A stretch of 64,000 bases of DNA from an uncultured Muribaculaceae bacterium (lineage in GTDB: Bacteria > Bacteroidota > Bacteroidia > Bacteroidales > Muribaculaceae): assembly GCA_905233915.1 (NCBI GenBank), contig CAJOFM010000005.1, positions 1 to 64,000 of the forward strand. Direction: 5' to 3'. The position numbers and the translations under genes are program-made. The notes under the pieces were generated by a model. It did no database searches and was not told the origin of the DNA. It saw nothing but the letters and a program-made list of their open reading frames with translations. Shown piece after piece: positions 16,709-24,990 of the stretch. Position 1 is the first letter of the stretch, and each line of letters starts with the position of its first letter.

Positions 16709-17452
16709 ATGGTAAATGACGAGAATAGGAAGGCTGCTGAGAATCCGTTTGCGCGGACAGAGCTGATGCTGGGTGCGTCGGCGATGGAGCGGTTGGCACA
16801 AAGCCGCGTGGCGGTGTTCGGCATCGGCGGCGTGGGCGGCTATGTGGTCGAGGCGCTGGCCCGCAGCGGTGTGGGCGCGCTGGACCTGGTTGATGATGAC
16901 ACCGTCAGCGTGTCGAACATCAACCGCCAGATCTATGCGTTGCAGAGCACGATTGGCCGCGCCAAGGTGGATGTGGCAGCCGAGCGTGTGCGTGACATCA
17001 ACCCCAAGTGCAAGGTGACGGTCCACAGGATGTTCTATCTGCCCGAGAATGCTGACGAAATTGACATGACGCAATTTGACTACGTGGTAGATAGCCTGGA
17101 CACCATCACGGCCAAGATGGAGATTGCGCGGCGCTGCCTGCGGCTGGGGGTGACGCACATCTGCTCGATGGGCGCGGCCTACAAGATGGACCCGATGGCA
17201 TTCCGCGTGGCGGACTTTGACGCGACACGCATCGACCCGCTGGCGCGCATGCTGCGTAAGCTGCTGCACCGCGAGGGAATCCATCACTTCAAGTGCGTCT
17301 ATAGCGAGGAGGAACCCCGATGGAACCCTGATGTGCCTGTGTATGTCGATGGGAAGAAGCAACCCGGCAGCAATGCTTTTGTACCCGCTGCAGCAGGCCT
17401 GCTCATCGCCCGCGAGGTCATCGTGGACTTGACCCATGACGTGAGCGAATAG
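16709..17452 (+). CDS. tcdA: tRNA threonylcarbamoyladenosine dehydratase TcdA (ThiF/E1-like)
   Basis: 247 residues. The dinucleotide-binding VFGIGGVGGYVVEALARSG is followed by LDLVDDDTVSVSNINRQIYA, DYVVDSLDTITAK and SMGAAYKMDP, the pattern of the CsdL/TcdA branch of the E1-like superfamily. The enzyme cyclises threonylcarbamoyl-adenosine at position 37 of tRNAs using ATP. The start is the ATG at 16709; a -7 box TAAATTTG lies at 16679-16686, giving a very short leader. It is the first chromosomal gene after the tRNA-Leu junction and converges on the transglycosylase operon. Its base composition is clearly GC-richer than the element to its left. Confidence 0.9.
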   Translation: MVNDENRKAAENPFARTELMLGASAMERLAQSRVAVFGIGGVGGYVVEALARSGVGALDLVDDDTVSVSNINRQIYALQSTIGRAKVDVAAERVRDINPKCKVTVHRMFYLPENADEIDMTQFDYVVDSLDTITAKMEIARRCLRLGVTHICSMGAAYKMDPMAFRVADFDATRIDPLARMLRKLLHREGIHHFKCVYSEEEPRWNPDVPVYVDGKKQPGSNAFVPAAAGLLIAREVIVDLTHDVSE

Positions 17453-17475
17453 ACATTAACGACATCCAAACCATA

Positions 17476-17511
17476 ACACGCGCCAGTGCTCTGATGAGTG
17501 CTGGCGCGTGT
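17476..17511. terminator. Strong hairpin between convergent tcdA and transglycosylase
   Basis: A 16-bp stem (two G-T pairs) closes on a TGAT loop. There is no clear T-run, so it may act as a transcript-end hairpin for both genes rather than a classical terminator. Confidence 0.65.
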
Positions 17512-17552
17512 CGCAAAGGTTTGGTAGATAGAATACTGTGTGTGTGTGCTTT

Positions 17553-19571
17553 TTAATGCTTTTTGGACTTCTTCTTGCCTGAGGACTTGCCGCTGCCCTT
17601 GTCGGAAGAAGACTTGCTGCCTGACGAGGACTTCTTGCTCGTCTTGCTGCCACTGCCCTTTGACGAGGACTTGGACTTGCTGCCCTTTTTCTCGGCTGCA
17701 GCAGCCTGCTTGGCCTCGGCCTTGGTGGGAATCTTGATTTTCTCACCAGCCTTGATCTTGTTGCCGTCATCGATGCCGTTAGCACGCTTGAGGTCGCTGA
17801 CCGAGACGCCGGTTTTCTCGGCAATCTTGGTGAGCGATTCACCCTTCTGCACGGTCACCTCGCTGGGTTGTTTGGGCTTGGATGATTTCTTGCTGTGCTT
17901 GCTGTTCTTGCTCTTGGAGCTGTGCTCGGCGGTCTCTCCCCTATTCTTGGATTTGTGACCCTTGTCCTTCTCGGTATATTTGGCATTGCGAGAACGCCAA
18001 TTGCTGGAGTTGCTCTTGGATGCCTGCTGACGGACATACTGGTCATCATTCTTGGTCGTGGTAGATTTCTTGGCCGACGTCTCGGTCTCGGCCTTGGAGG
18101 TATAGGAGCCGGCCTTGTAAGGAGCCTTGGCTGCAGCCTGGGCCTCGATATTCTTCACCTCGTCGAACTGTGCCTGCTCGGCCATCGCCAAATCCTCGGC
18201 AGGCAACTCGGCCTGGGTACTTTGGCTCACGCCCGGTTCATCGTAATTGTCGGCACTGGCATTACTGTGGACAGGAGCCTTGACCTTGAGGTTGTCGCCA
18301 CGACGCACGCGCTCACTGCTCATGTTGTTCATGGCCATAATCTCATTGGTGGTCATGCCATACTTTGAAGCGATGGTCGATAGGGTCTCGCCGCGGCCGA
18401 CCTTGTGGGTGATAGTGCGCACGTTGCCACTCGAGGTCATTCCCGAGAGGTATTCCTCGGCGGTCGATACCTGGCCACCCGGCTCCACAACCTCGCGATG
18501 GGCATACAAGTCGTCACGGTAGTTGTCGATGCTGTCCTGGCTCATGATGAAGCTGTAAATCTGCTGCGAGGGCAACACGAGCGTGTAAGGATGGTTGTCA
18601 CCCGGGATGACATCGGCACGGAACTGCGGATTAAAGGTGCGGATCTCCTCGATGGGCATGTTGAGCACCTGGGCAATCTGAGCGAAGTGGATGCGGCGGT
18701 TCACGCTGACGGTATCGGTAATCAACGGCTTGCGCGCCAGCGAGGGGCTGATGTTGTGCTGCTTGTAGTAGGTCATTGCATAGTTGGCGGCGATGAAAGC
18801 GGGCACATAGCCGCGGGTCTCACGAGGCAGGTACTCATAGATGTCCCAGAAGTCGCCCGAGCCGCCATTGCGGTGCAGCGCCTTGTTGACATTGCCGGGA
18901 CCGCAGTTATAGGCCGCAATTGCCAACGACCAATCGTTATAAATCTGATACAGGTTCTTAAGATACTTGGCCGCCATCTCGCTGGAGCGATAGGGGTCAC
19001 GACGCTCATCAACGAGCGAGTTCACCTCAAGACCCAGGCCCTTGCCGGTGCCAATCATGAACTGCCACAGGCCAGCGGCTCCCACACGTGACACGGCATT
19101 GGGGTCGAGCGCACTCTCGACGATGGGCAAGTACTTGAGTTCCAAAGGCAGTCCCTCCTTCTCGAGCGCCTGCTCAAAGATGGGCATGTAGTAGAGGCTC
19201 ATGCCCAACATCTCCTCGATGAGGGTGCGGCTACGGTACACGTAACGCTCGATGTGCTTGCGCACCACCTGGTTGTAGGGCATCTCAATCACCGAAGGGA
19301 TGGCAGCCAACCGGCGAATATAGGTTTCCTCGCCCACTTCTCCCGGCGACTTGTTTTCCACATCGGCGTCAAGCACGGTGTAGTTCTGCAAGTACCAGTT
19401 GGTCATCATCTTGTGGACATCGGTATCAAAGCTCTCGGGGAAGACGATGTCCTCGTCGGTGATGGAGTTCTTGAGGGAAAGGATGTTGTTCTTCCCGCGC
19501 GGCAATGCCAGCAACGTTGCCGCTGCCAGAGTTGCCATGAGAAGTAATGTGAAGAGTCGTTGTCTTGTCAT
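17553..19571 (-). CDS. Membrane-bound lytic transglycosylase (MltD-like) with LysM domains
   Basis: 672 residues. A signal peptide (residues 1-24) comes first. The SLT domain (about 110-280) has the catalytic Glu at E152 in PIVESALDP, followed by GAAGLWQFM and AYNCGPGN. One LysM repeat (HKVGRGETLSTIASKYGM...) lies near 400 and a second (VQKGESLTKIAEKTGVS) near 580. The last 60 or so residues are an unusual Lys/Ser/Gly tail. The enzyme cleaves peptidoglycan glycan strands with 1,6-anhydro ring formation. The gene ends a leftward parA-parB-DUF5683 operon, a common Bacteroidota arrangement linking chromosome segregation and cell-wall turnover. Confidence 0.88.
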   Translation of the reverse strand: MTRQRLFTLLLMATLAAATLLALPRGKNNILSLKNSITDEDIVFPESFDTDVHKMMTNWYLQNYTVLDADVENKSPGEVGEETYIRRLAAIPSVIEMPYNQVVRKHIERYVYRSRTLIEEMLGMSLYYMPIFEQALEKEGLPLELKYLPIVESALDPNAVSRVGAAGLWQFMIGTGKGLGLEVNSLVDERRDPYRSSEMAAKYLKNLYQIYNDWSLAIAAYNCGPGNVNKALHRNGGSGDFWDIYEYLPRETRGYVPAFIAANYAMTYYKQHNISPSLARKPLITDTVSVNRRIHFAQIAQVLNMPIEEIRTFNPQFRADVIPGDNHPYTLVLPSQQIYSFIMSQDSIDNYRDDLYAHREVVEPGGQVSTAEEYLSGMTSSGNVRTITHKVGRGETLSTIASKYGMTTNEIMAMNNMSSERVRRGDNLKVKAPVHSNASADNYDEPGVSQSTQAELPAEDLAMAEQAQFDEVKNIEAQAAAKAPYKAGSYTSKAETETSAKKSTTTKNDDQYVRQQASKSNSSNWRSRNAKYTEKDKGHKSKNRGETAEHSSKSKNSKHSKKSSKPKQPSEVTVQKGESLTKIAEKTGVSVSDLKRANGIDDGNKIKAGEKIKIPTKAEAKQAAAAEKKGSKSKSSSKGSGSKTSKKSSSGSKSSSDKGSGKSSGKKKSKKH

Positions 19572-19595
19572 ATCTTGTTATGTTTTAATTTCATT

Positions 19596-20420
19596 TCAAA
19601 AACTGATGGCACACTGCAGTCCCAGCGAGGGCATCCGAGCACCAAGGGCAGTATTGTCGATGGCGGCAGGTGTGACATCAAGGGTGAGGTCGGGCGAGAT
19701 GTCGAAGTGGGCCAGCGAGGCGTCCACATAGGCATCCACGATGTTGATCAGATACACGCCCACCATCGCGATAACGCAGATCTCACGATAGCGGCGATAG
19801 TAGTCACGCTTGCTCTTCATGACCTTTTGCAGCCATGCCATGTCCAGGTCACCCTCTTTGACGGTGGGCGGGAAAAAGTCCATGTAGCTGCGCGTGTCGG
19901 GATCATCATCCATCACGTCACGGTAGCCGCGCGAGTAATCCTTATACATGCGGTTATTCCATGACGCGCCATAAGTCAGCCCCACAAAGGCACCTACCAC
20001 GATGGGCAGTTTCCAGTAGCGGCGGTTATAAATCTGTCCCAAGCCAGGGCACAAGGCCGACAACCACAAGGCGCGTTGCGGGTCGGGATTGAACACGCGC
20101 ACCGCCGCTGCTGTAGAGGGCTGTGCCGTGCTGTCCATGAGAATCTCGACATTGTCAAGGCCCCTGATTGAGTCGATTGACGCGAAAACAATCGTGTCGC
20201 CCGAAGCATTGACCACCCGCACGGGGTGTGTATCGCCCAACTTGACCGTATCGCTCACCAGGACCGGCTTGCGTTCGTGATGACGGGACAAAGCGGTGGT
20301 GACGGTGTCGGGCTCAACAACGGTCACGGCCTCCTGAGCCATGGCGATGCCGCCATGCCCAATCAGGCACATCAGCAATGCTGCGACCCACCTGCACCAC
20401 ATCGAGTGACGATATGTCAT
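19596..20420 (-). CDS. DUF5683 membrane protein
   Basis: 274 residues from the ATG at 20420; a TTG at 20444 would overlap the parB stop. A signal peptide (up to AMAQE) precedes a linker. The conserved DUF5683 core follows: RALWLSALCPGLGQIYNRRYWKLPIVVGAF, recorded here only to mark about residues 122-151. A second hydrophobic segment (REICVIAMVGVYLINIVDAY) completes the domain. Function unknown. It is regularly found between parB and a LysM transglycosylase in Bacteroidota, which suggests an envelope role. Confidence 0.85.
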   Translation of the reverse strand: MTYRHSMWCRWVAALLMCLIGHGGIAMAQEAVTVVEPDTVTTALSRHHERKPVLVSDTVKLGDTHPVRVVNASGDTIVFASIDSIRGLDNVEILMDSTAQPSTAAAVRVFNPDPQRALWLSALCPGLGQIYNRRYWKLPIVVGAFVGLTYGASWNNRMYKDYSRGYRDVMDDDPDTRSYMDFFPPTVKEGDLDMAWLQKVMKSKRDYYRRYREICVIAMVGVYLINIVDAYVDASLAHFDISPDLTLDVTPAAIDNTALGARMPSLGLQCAISF

Positions 20421-20440
20421 CCTGCTTGCCACGCGCGCTG

Positions 20441-21322
20441 TCAAGAATTTTTCAGGTTATCAAAGATGCTGATGATCTTCTCGAGTTCTTCCTCGGTGGT
20501 GAAGGGGAAGGTGATTTTTCCCTTGCCCGTCTTGTCACAGGTGAACTTCACAGGCACACCGAAAGACTTGGCCAGATGCTTCTGCAAAATCTGGTAGTCG
20601 TTGACATTAATCCTCTTGATGCTGCCATCCTGACCCGACCTGTTAGCCTCGGCATCCTGTTGCATCTGCTTGGCACGCTGCTCCACCTGTCGCACCGACA
20701 AGCCTTTCTTGATGGTCTCGTTATAGAGTTTCAACTGCAGTTTGGGGTCATCGAGCGACAACAGGGCACGGGCATGACCCATATCGAGCGTGTGGTCATG
20801 CAGGCCCAGCTGCACCTCGGCGGGCAGTTTGAGCAGACGCAGGAAATTGGCGATGGTGGCGCGCTTCTTACCGATGCGCTCACTGAGGCGTTCCTGGGTG
20901 AGGTGATACTGGTCGATGAGTTTCCTGAACGTGAGGGCAATCTCGATGGCATTGAGATCCTCGCGCTGGATGTTCTCGATGAGGGCCATCTCGGTCACCT
21001 CACTGTCGTTGGCGGTGCGGATATAGGCAGGCACCGACTCCAGGCCGGCAAGCAGTGATGCACGGTAACGGCGCTCACCCGAAATGATCTGATAGGTGTT
21101 CTCGCCAGTGCTGCGCAGCGTGAGCGGCTGGATAATTCCCAACTCCCTGATGCTGGATGCCAGCTCCTCGAGGGCGTCCTCGTCAAAGTTCTGGCGCGGC
21201 TGGTCGGGATTGGGGGTTATCTGGTTAATGGGAATCTCGCTGATGGCCGACGAGCCTTCGGTCTGAATACTTTCATTAGAGAAGAGCTGGTCAAAACCTT
21301 TTCCCAAAGCTTTACGTTTCAT
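20441..21322 (-). CDS. parB: Chromosome partition protein ParB (Spo0J family)
   Basis: 293 residues. The N-terminal ParB/CTPase domain has PNPDQPRQNFDEDALEELA, GIIQPLTLR and the CTP-binding GERRYRA. A helix-turn-helix region follows (LSERIGKKRATIANFLRLLKLP), then a C-terminal dimerisation part ending in a variable tail. ParB loads onto parS and slides as a CTP-bound clamp. It lies 39 bp after parA in the same direction, as usual for a chromosomal par operon. No full parS palindrome was seen in the window. Confidence 0.95.
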   Translation of the reverse strand: MKRKALGKGFDQLFSNESIQTEGSSAISEIPINQITPNPDQPRQNFDEDALEELASSIRELGIIQPLTLRSTGENTYQIISGERRYRASLLAGLESVPAYIRTANDSEVTEMALIENIQREDLNAIEIALTFRKLIDQYHLTQERLSERIGKKRATIANFLRLLKLPAEVQLGLHDHTLDMGHARALLSLDDPKLQLKLYNETIKKGLSVRQVEQRAKQMQQDAEANRSGQDGSIKRINVNDYQILQKHLAKSFGVPVKFTCDKTGKGKITFPFTTEEELEKIISIFDNLKNS

Positions 21323-21361
21323 TATTGTTGAGTTTATGGTTGATGATAATCTTGATGTTGT

Positions 21362-22135
21362 TTACTTCTTCACCTTGTCACGGGCGATGATTTCGTGAGC
21401 GAGCTGGATGTGGCTCGTGGCTCCACGGCATGACGGGTCATAGACGGTGACCGGCAAACCGTGGCTTGGCGCCTCGCTGATGCGGATGTTGCGCGGGATG
21501 ACGGTGTTGAACACCAAGTCCCCAAAATGTCCCTTCAACTCCTCAAAAATCTCATTGGCGAGTCTGAGACGGGCATCATACATGGTGACAAGAAATCCCT
21601 CGATGCGCAGGCCAGCATTGAGTTTCGCCTTAATAATCCGTATCGTGTTCAGTAACTTGCTGATACCTTCCAGCGCAAAATACTCGGCCTGGACCGGAAT
21701 GATGACACTGTCGGCTGCGGTCAGGGCATTGACAGTGATCAGGCCCAACGAAGGACTGCAGTCGATGATGATGTAGTCATAATCATCCTTGACCTGGGCT
21801 ATGGCATCCTTGAGCACACGCTCACGGCCCTTGCGTTCCACCAGTTCCAGCTCAGCACCCACCAGGTCGATGCGTGAACCCAGCAGTTGCAGGTTCTCCA
21901 CACAAGTGTCAACCGTAGCGCTGCGCATGGGGTAGTCGTCAACCAGACATTCATAAATGGTTGAGGACATCTCTTTGGGCACAATACCCAGTCCCGATGT
22001 GGCGTTGGCCTGCGGGTCGGCATCGATAAGCAGCACTTTTTTGCCACTTGCTGCCATGGCTGCCGATAAATTAATGGAGGTGGTGGTTTTGCCTACCCCA
22101 CCCTTTTGATTGGCTATAGCTATTATTTTTCCCAT
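21362..22135 (-). CDS. parA: Chromosome partition ATPase ParA (Soj family)
   Basis: 257 residues from the ATG at 22135, where IIAIANQKGGVGKTTTSINL begins. The deviant Walker A is KGGVGKTT (residues 11-18). LLIDADPQANATSGLG and DYIIIDCSPSLGLITVNAL follow. It is the chromosomal type without an N-terminal HTH. The longer frame starting at 22231 is rejected because the conserved first strand begins at residue 3 of the shorter form. It is the first gene of the parA-parB-DUF5683-transglycosylase operon. Confidence 0.95.
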   Translation of the reverse strand: MGKIIAIANQKGGVGKTTTSINLSAAMAASGKKVLLIDADPQANATSGLGIVPKEMSSTIYECLVDDYPMRSATVDTCVENLQLLGSRIDLVGAELELVERKGRERVLKDAIAQVKDDYDYIIIDCSPSLGLITVNALTAADSVIIPVQAEYFALEGISKLLNTIRIIKAKLNAGLRIEGFLVTMYDARLRLANEIFEELKGHFGDLVFNTVIPRNIRISEAPSHGLPVTVYDPSCRGATSHIQLAHEIIARDKVKK

Positions 22136-22739
22136 TAGGTAGTTTTTTCTAAAAATGTTGATCGAACACTGGCGGCGCCTCACCAATTTTGATGCGAGCA
22201 TCCATTGGATTCGGCTTGCACAGTGTTTCACGGATGCAAAGGAACAATATTTATATCAAAAAACCTCTAAAAACTCCGTTAAAATGGGTAAATTGTTCAA
22301 AAGTAACCTTACTTGTTAATAACTCGTGGAACATTGCATTTTTAATCACAAACAGGCTAAAATCCCTGCACATCACACCAATAAAGTAGTGGCCTCGTCG
22401 TCGCGACGAGGCCACCCGTTGTAAACCTTAAAACATCTTTTCTAACGGGCTGTTACCTATTTAAACCCCAGCCCGCTTTATTCTATTACCAAAATTCTTT
22501 AATATTCGGGATATAATTTGCAAAGATAGCGTTATAATCTGAAAAAACCATCCATTGGCGCGCAAAAAAGTACAAAACAAAACATTTAACTATAATTTTG
22601 AAGCAATTGTGAAAAATTGCCGTAACTTTGCAGACTATCATAAATCGAGAACCGTTCTGCGCCAGGAGTCTGAGATCTTGCCGTGGAATTGTTCTTGTGA
22701 ATGTGACTAAATAACTAAAAACAAAATATCTTTATACAA
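22136..22739. other. Divergent intergenic region with two hairpins and promoters
   Basis: About 600 bp between parA (leftward) and the first M6 protease (rightward). A perfect 12-bp stem with a TCG loop lies at 22389-22415. A second stem CGGGCTG (22446-22452)/CAGCCCG (22469-22475) is followed by CTTTATTCT. A leftward -7 box TATCTTTG lies at 22521-22528. The rightward promoter is listed separately. The two hairpins could terminate any unseen short transcript; no open frame stands out. Confidence 0.5.
22597..22630 (+). promoter_or_regulatory. Bacteroidota promoter for the M6 protease cluster
   Basis: TTTG (22597-22600), a 22-nt spacer, then TAACTTTG (22623-22630). It predicts a leader of about 100 nt before the ATG at 22740. 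Confidence 0.65.
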
Positions 22740-24947
22740 ATGAAAAAATTAACCTTTTTACTGTTATTGGCCCTCGTTACGGGGCTTCGCGCAATAGCTG
22801 TTCCCGCCTATCCACTGCCAATTTCAGTACCACAACCCGACGGCACCCTGGTTTCCATCAAGCTCGTGGGTGACGAATTTTACCATTTTAATACAACTGC
22901 CGACGGATATACCGTCATGCTCAACCAAGCAGGAGCATACGTATATGCTCAATCAGATGGCCAATCCATCATTCCGACGCATGTCCTTGCCCATGACGAG
23001 GGCAACCGCAGTATAGAAGAACTCGCGCTGCTCGCCAACACACCCAAGTTCCTGACCGACCGTGCAGAGTCCCAGCAGGCAAGTGCCCGCCGCAAGGCGC
23101 CCCGTCACATCGATGTTGCCGACTTTGACTTTGAGAATTTCCATGGACTTGTGATTCTCATCGACTTCCCCGACAGGCAATTCTCCATTGGTGACCCTCA
23201 ATCATTCTATGACACGCTGTTCAACACCGAGAACCTGACAAGCTACGTTGATGCTTATACCGGAAGAACTGTTTCGTGTAAGGGAAGTGTCAAGGACTAT
23301 TTCAAAGACCAATCCAATGGCATTTTCAAGCCCCACTTCGATATATTCGGTCCATATCGCTCGAGCTACCGCTCGGACCAATTCACCAACGCTAACACCC
23401 AATCCATTTTCAGGACCATCCTTAACAAGGCTGATGCTGACGTGAATTTCAGGAATTATGACGGCAACCACGACGGTAAAGTGGACATGGTAGCCTTTAT
23501 CGTTGCCGGGTACAGTGCTGCCATGGGCAATAACGAGAACTACCTGTGGCCCCACGAGTCGATATTGAGTGCAGCCCGCAAGGACAACATCGACCTGGAC
23601 CGCTACTCCTGCTCCACCGAGCTTTACGGATATGAAGCCACCCCGAGTTCGGTACACATCGACGGTATCGGCACCATTTGCCACGAGTTTAGCCACGTAC
23701 TGGGTCTTCCCGACTTATATGACACCGACGACAATGGTAGCGGTGGCGATAGCCATGTTCCTGGCTACTGGGACTTGATGGCAGCCGGTAACTATAACAA
23801 TGAGGGTCTCACTCCCGCTGGCTACTCCTTGTTCGAGCGCTATGCATTGGGATGGGCCAACCCGCAAGTCATCGAGAGTGAGGGTACATTAACCCTCCAG
23901 CCGCTTAACGTATCACACGATGGCTATATTCTCATGTCCCCCACCGACCTGGAATTCTACGCCATCGAGAACAGGCAGAACACCGGCTGGGATACCTACC
24001 TCCCCGGCCATGGCATGCTCATCACCCGCGTCGATAGCACCAATGTGCAAGCCTGGAACGATAACGATGTGAACTGCGACCCCAACCACAACTACCTTGA
24101 GTTAATTCGCGCTGCAGGCAGCTTGAGGGACGACAAGGCTAGTGACCCCTTCCCCGGCACCAAGAATGTGACTGCCATCGGCAACGAAACAATGCCGAGC
24201 CTCAAGTCATGGACTGGCAGTGACAATCAATTTGAACTTTATGACATTACCGAGAATGATGGTATCATCACCTTCAGTGTCGAAGCAGCCAAGCCCCGCT
24301 ATATCCTTAAGGAGACTTTTGAGCAGATGCCCGCCACCACAAGCACAACGGCATCTAATGTTCAGGGTGACTTCGCAAAATGGTCATTCTCCAAGGTCAA
24401 CGTAACGGCACCCGGAAGCTCCAAGTGCATCGGCCAACACAGCGCGATGACCAAATTGGGCGGCCGACTCTTCACCACAACGCCCATTACCGAAGCCATC
24501 GGCCAGGCGAGCATCAAGGCGTTTAACGCCTCGACAACTGTAATCAAATACCGTCTGGAATATTCAATCGATGGCGGCACGACATGGACCATTGCCAAGA
24601 CTGTCAACGGCCAGGAGACTGCCGATATCTCGGTCTACACCATCACGCAAGCCACCTGGAATCTGGACATCAAGAAGAGTGATTCCGCTCTATTCCGCAT
24701 CACCCATATTGCAGGTAACAAATCGGCTTACATCGATGACTTCTCACTGTATGCACCCGCCAAGGACTTTGCCACTGGTGACGTGAACGGTGACGGCGAG
24801 GTTAACGTGGCCGACGTCAATGCCCTCATCGACATCATCATGAGCGGCAGCACCGACGCTGACACCATGTCACGTGCCGACGTGAACAACGACGGCGAGG
24901 TCAACGTGGCCGACATTAACGCCATTATTGATATTATCCTGTCTTGA
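22740..24947 (+). CDS. Secreted M6-family metalloprotease with dockerin-like repeats (1 of 3)
   Basis: 735 residues. A signal peptide (about 1-20) is followed by a propeptide-like region. The catalytic zinc site is HEFSH (315-319) in ICHEFSHVLGLPDLYD, and the downstream GYSLFERYALGW is characteristic of M6 (immune inhibitor A-like) peptidases. A C-terminal beta-domain precedes two dockerin-type EF-hand-like repeats (GDVNGDGEVNVADV and DVNNDGEVNVADI). It is the first of three tandem paralogues. Substrates are unknown; the protease probably acts outside the cell on host or dietary proteins. No cohesin partner is seen in the window. Confidence 0.88.
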   Translation: MKKLTFLLLLALVTGLRAIAVPAYPLPISVPQPDGTLVSIKLVGDEFYHFNTTADGYTVMLNQAGAYVYAQSDGQSIIPTHVLAHDEGNRSIEELALLANTPKFLTDRAESQQASARRKAPRHIDVADFDFENFHGLVILIDFPDRQFSIGDPQSFYDTLFNTENLTSYVDAYTGRTVSCKGSVKDYFKDQSNGIFKPHFDIFGPYRSSYRSDQFTNANTQSIFRTILNKADADVNFRNYDGNHDGKVDMVAFIVAGYSAAMGNNENYLWPHESILSAARKDNIDLDRYSCSTELYGYEATPSSVHIDGIGTICHEFSHVLGLPDLYDTDDNGSGGDSHVPGYWDLMAAGNYNNEGLTPAGYSLFERYALGWANPQVIESEGTLTLQPLNVSHDGYILMSPTDLEFYAIENRQNTGWDTYLPGHGMLITRVDSTNVQAWNDNDVNCDPNHNYLELIRAAGSLRDDKASDPFPGTKNVTAIGNETMPSLKSWTGSDNQFELYDITENDGIITFSVEAAKPRYILKETFEQMPATTSTTASNVQGDFAKWSFSKVNVTAPGSSKCIGQHSAMTKLGGRLFTTTPITEAIGQASIKAFNASTTVIKYRLEYSIDGGTTWTIAKTVNGQETADISVYTITQATWNLDIKKSDSALFRITHIAGNKSAYIDDFSLYAPAKDFATGDVNGDGEVNVADVNALIDIIMSGSTDADTMSRADVNNDGEVNVADINAIIDIILS

Positions 24948-24990
24948 TTATTCCCGCATAACCAATAGTTACATCTATCGTCCTGAAGCT

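Noticed and set aside
22224..22239. Possible parS site (TGTTTCACG followed by GATGCAA) upstream of parA
   Set aside because: Only the left half matches the parS palindrome; the right half does not, so it is not called.
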